DNA of 64,000 nt from Mycteria americana (Eukaryota > Chordata > Aves > Ciconiiformes > Ciconiidae): positions 379,501 to 443,500 of the forward strand of contig NC_134383.1 of NCBI RefSeq assembly GCF_035582795.1, read 5' to 3'. The position numbers and the translations under genes were made by a program. The notes beneath the pieces are model-generated. The model was not told where the DNA came from and searched no databases. It saw only the letters and a program-made list of their open reading frames with translations. Positions 32,601 to 41,333 of the stretch are shown here, one piece after another; the first letter of the stretch is position 1; each line of letters starts with the position of its first letter.

Positions 32601-35028
32601 GCACACGCCGCCCCACGCTTTGTATTCCCGGCACAGAGCTGGCAGCCTCCCTGCGTCGGGCGAGCTGCAGATGGGGAACAGCTCGGCAGTTGGGCCATTT
32701 CCAACGCTGGCTAACCGCAACTGTCGGTAATTACCCGCGCCGTGCCGGGGGTGGGATCCAGATATCTGGAGAAAGGCTTTGTGAAGGCAGCACAATGTGA
32801 GGGCAGCTGCAGAGCTGCCGGCCCTTCCCGTGAAGCCAGCCGGCGTCCTTCCCCGCTTTGCTGGGATTTAAGGTGTTCCCGCCGGCTCCAGAGAGCCCCA
32901 GGACAAGGGCACAAACGCTCCTCGGGCTGGGAGAGGGCAGCAGCCGGGGCAGCGCAGAGGTGACGCCAGGCAGGCACGCTTGCACGGGTACTGCCAAAAA
33001 AGCAGCTCGGGGGGTAAACCGCCGGCTCCCGGGCCGTTCCCCTTCCCGAACGCAGCTCAGCAGGAGGAGCCCCTGCCCAGAGCGCTCCCCAGCCCCGGTC
33101 TCTGTCCTTCGTGTCCCCCAGCGTGGACGTCGGAAAGTCCCCCCATGTCCCCTACGTCTACGTTGGCCACCACGGGGAGGTGCAGAACCTCAAACCCATC
33201 CAGGTGATGACCGCCTGCAGCCTGGACATCTACAACTTCCCCTTCGACGTCCAGAACTGCTCACTCACCTTCACCAGCTGGCTGCACCACAGTGAGTGCC
33301 GGGACCCCCGCGGCCGGGGAGCTCGGGGGGAGCGGGCAGGACCTCGGCCGGGCTGGAGTTCCGTGCAGAAGGCGACTCGTCCCTCTAGATGGCCCCAGCG
33401 GATCGGGGATGCGTGCGGGGAGGGCAGGCACCCAGCCCGGCGTGGAGGTGCCGGCAGCTGCCGGTGCTCCGGGCCGGGCACCCCTGGTCCTCACCTCTCC
33501 TCCGCCCCCCAGTCCGTGACATCAACCTCTCGCTGTGGCGGCAGCCGGAGCTGGTCAAGTTCGACCGGAGCGTCTTCATGAACCAGGGCGAGTGGGAGCT
33601 GCTCTACGTCCTCAGCCGCTTCCAGGAGTTCAGCGTCAAGAGCAGCGACAGCTATGCCGAGATGAAGTTCTACGTGAGGGTCTTTGGCCGCCACGCTTCT
33701 CGGGGATGGGGCGCTAAGGAAGGGTCTCCCCACCGTCCCTGGTGCTTCATCACCCAGCCGCTCCCTGCCGCGGTGCTCCTGCCTGCGGGCAGGAGGCTCC
33801 TGGTGCTGAGCCCTTCCCCTGGCTCACCTTAGCGCGTCCCACCATCCTCGCCTGCCTTGGCGCAGAGCCGCACCAGCTCAAGCCCTCGTTTCAACCCTTC
33901 GCTGAGCCTTTCCTCTCTCTCTGTCCCGCAGGTAGTCATCCGGAGACGTCCCCTCTTCTACACCGTCAGCCTGCTGCTCCCCAGCATCTTCCTGATGGTT
34001 ATGGACATCGTGGGCTTCTACCTACCTCCCAACAGTGGCGAGAGGGTCTCTTTCAAGATCACCCTCCTGCTGGGCTACTCAGTTTTCCTCATCATCGTAT
34101 CCGACACGCTGCCGGCTACTGCGGTCGGCACCCCCTTGATAGGTACGGCAGTGCTACCTGCCAAGCCCACGGCTACGGCAGTCCCGGGCCTGGAGCAGCA
34201 GGAGCTGCTGCTCCGTACGGAGACCACAGGTCCCCTAGAGAGGCGGGCAGGGAGGACTCGCTCAGGACCGTGCTCTGCGCATGAGCCTTTGCAGGCCGCT
34301 CACCTCGCCGACACCTCCGCAGGTATCTACTTTGTGGTGTGCATGGCGCTGCTCGTCATCAGCCTGACGGAGACCATCCTGATCGTGCGCCTGGTGCACA
34401 AGCAAGACCTGCAGCCCCACGTCCCCAGCTGGGTGAAGCGCCTGCTGCTGGAACGAGCCACCGTCCTGCTCTGCATCCGGGACAGGGAGAAGCTCAGCCA
34501 AAGCAGGACGCAGAGCTCGGACATCTCCAGGCAGGTGGAGAACAACGACAGCACAGGTAAGGGCTGCACAGAGGGGGCCCACGGGAACCGAAGGGGACTG
34601 GGCCCTGTGTAGCCGTCTATGTCCACGCAGCCCCTGTTTGCGTGGCAATCCGGATGCCCGGTCACCCGCAGGAATCCCAGCTCCCCGCCTAAAGAGATTT
34701 TTTCGCTCTTGCCTCTCTCGATCCCGCAGCCAAGCTGAACCCCTACGGTTGCGAGGACCCCCGGGAGTGCGAGATGGCGGGGGGCGTGAGGCCCGCACCG
34801 GCCTTTGCCGGCCAGGCGGAGGGCTCCCTGCTGATGCACGGCATCCTGCGTGAGATCACCGCCATCCGCCAGTTCCTGGAGAAACGCGAGGAGTTTCGCG
34901 ACGTCGCCCGCGAGTGGCTGCAAGTGGGCTATGTGTTGGATGTCCTGCTCTTCCGGGCGTACCTGGCGGCCGTCCTGGCCTACAGCATCACGCTGGGCAC
35001 CCTCTGGTCGGTGTGGCGGGACGCCTGA
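29621..35028 (+). CDS. HTR3A: HTR3A, 5-hydroxytryptamine receptor 3A, complete, nine exons
   Basis: A serotonin-gated pentameric cation channel subunit of the Cys-loop family. The nine exons give 486 residues (human 478). Parts in order: signal peptide (1-22); extracellular domain with Trp89, Glu128, Trp182, Trp194 and Tyr233 (each one less than human/mouse Trp90, Glu129, Trp183, Trp195, Tyr234); Cys-loop Cys161-Cys175; glycosylation sites NLT (108) and NLS (190); TM1 about 247-268; pore-lining TM2 about 277-297; TM3 about 311-331; and TM4 at the end. The cytoplasmic MA helix keeps Arg440, Arg444 and Arg448, the three arginines that make 5-HT3A homomers low-conductance; 5-HT3B lacks them. Sequence is near-identical to human 5-HT3A from IRRRPLFY through TPLIG. 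Apart from a 2-kb first intron, introns are short (173-590 bp). There is no frame break. Confidence 0.97.
29688..31674 (+). other. HTR3A intron 1
   Basis: A 2-kb GC-rich intron with a TA/GATA/GA microsatellite at about 30010-30038. No exon or transposon is recognised. Confidence 0.75.
30010..30038 (+). repeat. Compound (TA)n-(GA)n microsatellite
   Basis: TA repeats run into GATA and then GA repeats in HTR3A intron 1. Confidence 0.9.
31675..31838 (+). CDS. HTR3A: HTR3A exon 2
   Basis: Codons 23-77, with acceptor CTGGCAG and donor GTGAGT. ALRRLSHYLLAHYQKGTRPV and VRDWR match the human mature N-terminus. The N-terminal glycosylation site of human (NTT) is absent. Confidence 0.95.
32018..32062 (+). 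CDS. HTR3A: HTR3A exon 3
   Basis: A 45-base exon (codons 78-92, DEKNQVLTTYIWYRQ) identical to human, carrying the loop D tryptophan Trp89. Acceptor CCCGCAG, donor GTGAGC. Confidence 0.97.
32422..32531 (+). CDS. HTR3A: HTR3A exon 4
   Basis: Codons 93-128 plus two bases, with acceptor CCCCCAG and donor GTGAGT. It encodes HWTDEFLRWDP, the NLT sequon and WVPDILINE with the loop A glutamate Glu128. Confidence 0.96.
33122..33291 (+). CDS. HTR3A: HTR3A exon 5 (Cys-loop)
   Basis: Codons 129-185 plus one base, with acceptor CCCCCAG and donor GTGAGT. It carries the full 13-residue Cys-loop between Cys161 and Cys175 and the loop B Trp182 (TSWLHH). Confidence 0.97.
33513..33673 (+). CDS. HTR3A: HTR3A exon 6
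   Basis: Codons 186-239, with acceptor CCCCCAG and donor GTGAGG. It encodes DINLSLWR, FMNQGEWELL and the loop C end SYAEMKFY with Tyr233. Confidence 0.97.
33932..34142 (+). CDS. HTR3A: HTR3A exon 7 (TM1 and TM2)
   Basis: Codons 240-309 plus one base, with acceptor CCCGCAG and donor GTACGG. It encodes TM1 and the pore helix SFKITLLLGYSVFLIIVSD, unchanged from human in the pore helix. Confidence 0.98.
34323..34556 (+). CDS. HTR3A: HTR3A exon 8 (TM3 and cytoplasmic loop)
   Basis: Codons 310-387, with acceptor TCCGCAG and donor GTAAGG. TM3 (YFVVCMALLVISL) is followed by the conserved VRLVHKQDLQ and then a divergent cytoplasmic loop. Confidence 0.96.
34730..35028 (+). CDS. HTR3A: HTR3A exon 9 (MA helix, TM4, stop)
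   Basis: Codons 388-486 and a TGA at 35026-35028, with acceptor CCCGCAG. It contains AIRQFLEKREEFRDVAREWL, with the three conductance arginines, and a TM4 ending in a tryptophan-rich tail as in human. Confidence 0.97.
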
Positions 35029-35217
35029 GTGGCCCCCGCCTTTGGAGGCAGGAGTGGTGGGGACCTCAGATGCTGCCTTGCTCCAGAGGCCGCTCCTTGG
35101 CACTGGGGCTCACTGGTCTTTGCCGACCCAGGCTGGCACCCGCCACCTTCCCCCGGCTCTGCAGCAGCAGCATCTGAGCCCCAAGGCGGGGCTGGGGAGG
35201 AACCACCCAGCACTGAT

Positions 35218-35590
35218 CACAGAATCACAGAATCGTATAGGTTGGAAAAGACCTTTAAGATCATCGAGTCCAACCGTAAACCTAACACTGCCCAGCCCAC
35301 CACTACACCATGTCTCTAAGCACCTCATCCAAACGGCTTTTAAATACCTTCAGGGATGGGGACTCAACCCCTTCCCTGGGCAGCCTGTTCCAATGCTTGA
35401 CAACCCTCTCGGTGAAGTAAAATTTCCCAATATCCAGTCTAAACCTCCCCTGGCGCAACTGGAGGCCATTTCCTCTCGTCCTGTCCCTTGTTACCTGGGA
35501 GAAGAGACCGACCCCACCTCGCTACAGCCTCCTTTCAGGCAGCTGTAGGGAGCGATGCGTCTCCCCTCGGCCCCCTTCTCTCCGGGCAAA
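35218..35590 (-). mobile_element. CR1 LINE 3' fragment after HTR3A
   Basis: It reads in the minus orientation. Two terminal ATTCTGTG octamers lie at 35218-35233, followed by the same CR1 3' region as the copy at 7646-8140, to which it is very similar. Homology fades near 35590, so it is 5'-truncated. It begins 190 bp after the HTR3A stop and therefore may lie in or just after the HTR3A 3' UTR, in antisense. Confidence 0.93.
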
Positions 35591-36509
35591 CGAGGCTCCC
35601 CGGTGAGCCCTGCCCAAGCCTTGGCCACGCTTCCCCCATCCCGGAGCCCCCCGGCCCGGCCGGCGGCGCCGCTTCAGCACCGCGGACAGCGGCCCCGCCG
35701 GCCCGGCCCCGCCGCCGCCCGCCCCGGGGGTCCCCGCCGCCCCGGGGTCCCCGCCCCTCACCCCGGCGGCCCTGGGGAAGCCACACGCCTGCGGCCCCTT
35801 CTCCGCTGCTGCCCCTGCTCGCCGGGCCTTCGTTCCCCCCGCTCCCGCCCAGCGGTACGGGGAACCGGGAGAGAACCGTGCCAGCCAACGGCGAACGAAC
35901 CGGGGTGCAAACGGGACCGGCTGCGCGGGCAGGCGGCGCTGGAAGAGCCCGATTGCCGCCGCAGCTTTGGGCGATCCCCCCCGCTCCCTCTCTCCGCCCC
36001 GGCCAGGGCAGAGGCACCAGGCTAAGAGCAGAGGAAAGAAGCACTGGCCGCATCCCCGAGCAGGGAGTTGAGCCCAAACCGCAAGGACCAGACGCGCCCA
36101 ACTCTCGTTCCAGAGCTGGGGGTGTCGGGGGCTTGTGACGAAAAACACCGACGGTGTTTTCGGGGTGGTCCCTGGCCCCGCCGTGCTCGCCCGAGACCCT
36201 GTAAAGGTAACGGCTCGCTCTTCGCGCCGTTAACGTACCTGAGCAACCGGCGCGGGCACCACCCTCGAAAGCGCTGGAGATGACGGGAGGGCCCATCCTG
36301 CGCTCCAGGAGCATCTCTGCGTGGGGCCGGGCTGCGGGCGGTGGGGAGAGGCGGGCTGACGGCGCCCGGCTCTCCTACGTCAGCCCCCAAGCCCACCGGC
36401 CCTGGAGCAAGGGCCCCGCTCGCTGTCCCGGAGCCGTCACCTGCAGGAAAACTCCCCGCTGAGTGACAGGGGGGCTGAGGACGGGTGGAGCGGGCTCCTG
36501 CCGGCGCCG

Positions 36510-36680
36510 GCCCGCGCTAATGCGCTGATGGTCTGTAAGTGGCTGCCTATTGATGAGGTGTCCAGTTAAAGAGTTCGCGAGACACTAAATCAGCCCATTG
36601 ATCCTGCCGAGATCGATGGTGCTACAGACCTGATCACTGCAGTGGGCAATTAACACCCTCTGGAATGAGCTGCCTTCGTG
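36510..36680. promoter_or_regulatory. Candidate conserved block 1, HTR3A-ZBTB16 interval
   Basis: A balanced-composition block between GC-rich flanks, with several near-palindromic words (CCTATTGATGAGG, GAGATCGATGG, GGGCAATTAACACCC). Its function is inferred only from composition. Confidence 0.3.
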
Positions 36681-37104
36681 TAACACCAAACGCTCCGACA
36701 GACAAATCCAATGGGCCCATTGACCCGGCTGCGCGATGCCGCCCAGCCCGCGCGATCGGGGGGCAGCGGGACCACCGAGCCAGCCTCGCCATCCCTCTCC
36801 TGCCCGCTGGGACCCCGGATGCCCCTCGGGGACCCACGGCGAGATGCTCACCTGCGCCGCCGCATCCCACGGACCACGTCGGCGGCCGCGTAGGCGCTCG
36901 GCCTTCCGTCCTTCCCTGCGCTAGGAAGCCGTCCCGCGCCTGACCTAGCCCCCTCGCGCAGCTCAGCGGTCCTTTCCCCCGGAAGAGGAGGCTGCCCGTG
37001 CCGGAGGAAGGATCCAGGTTCTCCCTTTGCCCTCTCGCTGCTTTGGGAAGTGCCGCACGCGGGAAAAAGTTCCAGGCATCTCTCCGAGAGGAGCCTGGAT
37101 TTTC

Positions 37105-37285
37105 CTCTTTAAAAAAAAAAGAAAAAAATCAATAAATCTGAATCTAATCTACTAATAAAGGTTTAATGAGGACATAATGTTGATGGAACAGAACATTGTT
37201 GCAGCATAATCGCTCCCAGCTGCTGCGCAAGTGTGCAGACAAAGGCCCGGTCCTACGACAATTTCCCCATTATTATAATAGCGCC
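37105..37285. promoter_or_regulatory. Candidate conserved block 2, HTR3A-ZBTB16 interval
   Basis: An AT-rich island (TAATCTACTAATAAAGG, GGTTTAATGAGG, an E-box-like CAGCTGCTG) in GC-rich surroundings. It is non-coding in all frames. Confidence 0.35.
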
Positions 37286-37789
37286 TTTGTAGCAGGCCAA
37301 ACGCCGCGGAGGGGCTTCGTCCCCCTTCTCCCGGGGGTGCTGCAGCCGGCAGGTCGCTTGCAGCGGGGCCACCTCTGCTAGCCTGGACCGGGACCAAAGT
37401 TCTCCCCCGTTCGCCCAAAGCCTGTGCCGTCTGGGCAAACGTGCTGCCTGTGCTGCTCTGGGAGGCAGGGATGGCCACCAGGACCTCGGGGTGGGCTCGC
37501 AGCCCCCCAAACCCGCCGGGAAGCCCCGCGGCACGGGACGAGCCCGGCCTCGACGCCAGCGCGTGCGGCAGCCCGGCACACGTCACCCACCCCTGGAAAA
37601 ATAAGCGATGCTTTGCATCCAGTGACTCCGCCCGCGCCGCAATTAACGTTTAACCGCATCGTAACGCCCGGGCGGGCGGCGGGCGGCGCCCGTGGGGCGC
37701 GGGCACGGCCCGGTGACTCCGGCAGCACCTGCCCGGCCCTGCCGCGGCACGCCGTACAGTGTGCCGCGGCACAAAAGGAGCGCAGGCGC

Positions 37790-37940
37790 TGCCGTTAATG
37801 TAGTCAGTAAATAAATAAAGGAGGGCTTAAGCTTAGTGTACAGCAATCAGTCGAGAACTACAGGATAATTAACGCAGCGGGGGGCCAGACTACTCTGCAG
37901 TCAGGTTTAAATGAACGAGTTCACTTTCATTGAGGCAAAC
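37790..37940. promoter_or_regulatory. Candidate conserved block 3, HTR3A-ZBTB16 interval
   Basis: An AT-rich block with AATAAATAAAGG (a plus-strand polyadenylation-like signal), GGATAATTAACGC and GTTTAAATGAACG. It could be an enhancer, or a distal HTR3A poly(A) site, since two overlapping AATAAA lie at about 37809-37818. Confidence 0.3.
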
Positions 37941-38196
37941 TCGCTCAGCTCCCTGGTGAGCCGCGCAGGCAGGCAGGCAGGCAGCGGCGCAGGCAGCGTG
38001 CCGTGGGACGGGAAGGCGGGCGTCCCGGGACGAGGGACGCGGGTCTGCTCCCCGTCCGCGGGGACGTCGGCATCCCGGGGGCACCCCCGTCCGGCGGGGC
38101 CGGTTTAGGGCTGGGACCCCCCGCTGCAGCCCCAGGGGAGCCGAGCAGCCACCCCCAAACTCACCGCCGCGGCTCGCCCCCAGCCGGTGGGGCGCA

Positions 38197-38238
38197 TCCT
38201 TCCTCCTCCTCCTCCTCCTCCTCCTCCTCCTCCTCCTC
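38197..38238 (+). repeat. (TCC)n microsatellite
   Basis: About 13 uninterrupted TCC triplets, directly downstream of the ZBTB16 poly(A) signal (in its sense). Confidence 0.95.
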
Positions 38239-38293
38239 CCAGCAGGCATGGGCACAGGAACAGGAGACGGCAGGCCGAGACAACGGAATTAAC

Positions 38294-38299
38294 TTTATT
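38294..38299 (-). terminator. ZBTB16 polyadenylation signal
   Basis: A minus-strand AATAAA, about 2.8 kb past the ZBTB16 stop. It is the most distal canonical signal before the intergenic microsatellite. Nearer minus-strand AATAAA words (near 38510 and 38685) could give shorter transcripts. Confidence 0.6.
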
Positions 38300-38642
38300 G
38301 GTTGTTTTTTTGTTTTCTAACTGCAGATTCAAGGTATACAACTGAACATTGCTATTTTCCTTATGAGACTTATAAATAAAAATACAAAAAATGTTCACTA
38401 CAAAAAAATCTACCGTTAGTAGGATGTAAAAAATATTCTCTTTGCTATAGAAGGCACGAACTTCACTTAGTGACACATGGAGAGAAAAAAACCTGCAGCA
38501 GTATATTCTTCTTCTTTTTTATTTTTTTGTCTTTTTTTTTTTCCTCTGTCAGAAACACTGAAGTCTTACAAAGAAATGCATCTGAATCTACACAGGACGA
38601 AGGCAGATGCGGAGAGCTGCAACTAGGAGACACCACAACTGG

Positions 38643-38665
38643 TTTTTTTTTTTTTTTTTTTTTTT
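38643..38665 (-). repeat. A23 homopolymer in ZBTB16 3' UTR
   Basis: A run of 23 T on the plus strand, which is A in the transcript. Confidence 0.9.
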
Positions 38666-41103
38666 GTCTTTTTTCTTTATTTTTCAGGAAACCTTTAGCT
38701 AACGGCATCTGTGGCTAGAGGACAGAGAGGACTCGCAAGCAGAACCGCAAGGGAGCGAACGGCGAGGGGAGAGGGAGGAAGTCGTACAAAAAATAGGAGC
38801 CGATAGATACTCTGAGAAAACCAAAGGGGAACTTGGGCACCTTCTGCGCCCGGGCTCAGAGAGGTGCTGAGGTAGACGGAACGAGGACAGCGACGGACCC
38901 GAACCACGAGCGGCAACACAGAGCAACGGGACGGGCAGGCGGGCGCTCACGACACCGACACAAGCCAGGGGAGAGGGAGCCCGGGGCCGCGGGGCCCCGC
39001 GGGGCGCTTGGTCCTCACTGCTATGATACACATATATATACTTATATATATATGGAGGGGCGGCGGGGGCGGTGCCGCGGCTCGCCGCGCCACGGCAAAC
39101 AGGTGCGGGGACACGCGCCCGGGGCGCCGCGGCATCGCGCCAACACCGACCCCAACGCCGGCGCAGCCGGGAGGCTGCGGCACTAAGGGAGGGAGGGGGG
39201 CGGCGGGACGGGAGGGGAGGGGAGGGGGTTAAAGCAAAAAAAAGCCACATGAGCTCGGCCCTGTGCTCCCCGGCACCGCGGCACCCGTGGCCGGCAGCGC
39301 CGGTGCACCGCGGGGAGCTACCGTGCACGCGCCAGAAATTGCAGCAACTTTCCGTGTGAAAGAACTGGGTGGGTTTTTTTTTTTTTTAAACTTTTTTTTT
39401 CTTTTTTCTTTTTTTTTTTTTTCCTCTTAGGCACAACAATTAAACAAGCCGTTCTCCACAGTCACATCCCGGATTGTACAACAGCGGCGCCCACCCTGCG
39501 CGCAGCAGCAAAGGTCCCGCACGCGGGGGCACGCGCGCGTGCAAAGCCGGAGCGGGGTGCGAGGGAGGATGCTGCACCCGCAGCCGCATCCCTGCTCGGC
39601 ACCAGGAGAGGCGGGACGGGCTCCGCCGGGACCGGCAGCCCCCAGCAAGAGGGGCCGTCGGCATCCCTCAGACCGCACCCAGACACCGTCCTGCTCCCCC
39701 CTACTCTTTTTTTCCCCCCCTTTTCACCCAAACGCAGCAAAACGACAAAAAAAAAAAAGCCGCGGCCGCAAGTGCCGCGCGGGATGGAAACCGCAGAGCC
39801 TGCTTCCGCAACCGCGAAGGAGAAACACAACAAAAACGAACACAAGAGGTAGCTTCAGAACCGACGCCCCCGGCCCCGTGGGGCCGGGCAAAAAATACCA
39901 GTTTTGGTAAGGATAATGCACAACGGGAGGCCGGCAGGGACGCTGCCGCCGCGCCGCCCCTCCACCGCCAGCGCCGGGCACGCGGCTCGCGCCTTCCCGG
40001 CCACGCCGCCCCCCGTCCCCCCCAAATCAATAAAAGCTCATGAGGTCACAAAAAAACGAGGTAATTTCAAGTAAAATGTGCTAAACGCGGAAATATTCCA
40101 AAAGAAAGTTCAAAAAAACCGAACGAAAAGCAAAAAAACCGGCGAGCGAAGCCACCTGCCGCCAGGCACCCCTCGCTTGCGGGCTCCTGCAGCTGAGGGC
40201 TGGGCAAAAAACCACGCTCGGCACCTTCCAGGCGCCCCAGCGTAGCAGAGAAGAAGAGGACCCCCCCGTTCGGAGCGATGCCGCGCGCCGGCGGCACCCA
40301 CGCCGGCACCGGCGTTGACCGCGCAGCGCCAAACCGGCCGCACCTCCCCGCGGGGGCCTTTGCCCTCGCCCCCCGGGAAGGCGGGGAAGGAAGGGGAAAC
40401 GCGTAGAGGGGTCTTTGGTCGGGGGAGGGCGGCAGCCGCCGGGCGCCCCTCGCGCTCGCCCGGACCCCGGGCAGCGCCGCGAGGCGCCCGGCTCCCTACC
40501 CCAAACACCCTCCTCCGGCCGGGATCCCCCCCGCGGACGCCCTCGCCGAAGCACTCGCTGCTTTGCCAGGCGCCGGCGCTCTCCCACCCCTGACGCCGCA
40601 GCCCGGGAGCGCGGGAACCCTCCCGAAACGGGGGCCGAGCCCCACGCGGAGCCGTGCCCACGCGCGAGCTCGGGTCCTCGGCGGGGCGTGCCCGGCGGGG
40701 TCTAGGCGGTGATAGAAGAAACCAGAAATTAAAGCCTTCCCGAAGCGCCGGCCACGCGCGCGCTCTCGGGGAAGCGTGCCGTTCCTACGCGGTCTTCCCG
40801 GCAGCAGCGGCGACGGAGGGGCCGGCTGGGGAGCCGGTTCCCCGGGGGCCGCGAGGGGCGAGAGCTGCCCCGCAGCGAGGGCGCGGGGGCAGCGGGCGCG
40901 CGAGCGGCCGGGGCGGGGGAGCGGCCGGGGCCGGGGAAGGGGCCGGGGCATCCCCCCGCCCCGGCGCGAGCCGCAGGATCCTTCCGGCGACGAGCAACGA
41001 ACGAGAACCAAAAACAAACAAGGCCGTGGACGCTGCGGGTTTGGTGGTTTTTTTTTTGCCCAGTCCTCCGCCACTCAGCCCCGCCGCCCCTGCGCCTCCT
41101 CCC

Positions 41104-41333
41104 TCAGACGTAGCAGAGGTAGAGATAGGTCTTCTCTATCCGCCAGTCGGTGGGGATCTCCTCCGGCTTGTGGCCCTTCATGTGCTTCTGCATGGCGGAG
41201 AGGCTGGGGCAGTACTCCAGGCAAATGGTGCACTGGTAGGGGGAAGCGCCGTTGTGGGTCCGAAGGTGTTTGATCATGGCCGAGTAGTCCCGGGAGCGCT
41301 GGTGGCACAGCTTGCACTCGAAGGGCTTCTCGC
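41104..41333 (-). CDS. ZBTB16: ZBTB16 last coding exon (fingers 8-9, stop)
   Basis: Acceptor CCCGCAG; 76 codons and TGA. Finger 8 ([14 protein letters not shown]...H..H) and finger 9 ([14 protein letters not shown]...H..H) are followed by the C-terminal tail [19 protein letters not shown]. Confidence 0.98.

Larger units (their letters stand above)
35029..38275. other. Intergenic region between convergent HTR3A and ZBTB16
   Basis: This holds the HTR3A 3' UTR (end undefined), a CR1 fragment, a very GC-rich stretch (35600-36500), three AT-richer blocks listed separately and a (TCC)n microsatellite. No further gene is recognised. Confidence 0.7.
38275..41103 (-). other. ZBTB16: ZBTB16 3' UTR
   Basis: Non-coding DNA between the ZBTB16 stop and the distal poly(A) signal. 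On the transcribed strand it carries long A-rich tracts, including a 23-base A run (38643-38665) and A-rich stretches near 38500-38530 and 39374-39420, and a TA-rich stretch (39030-39054). The exact 3' end is inferred. Confidence 0.6.
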
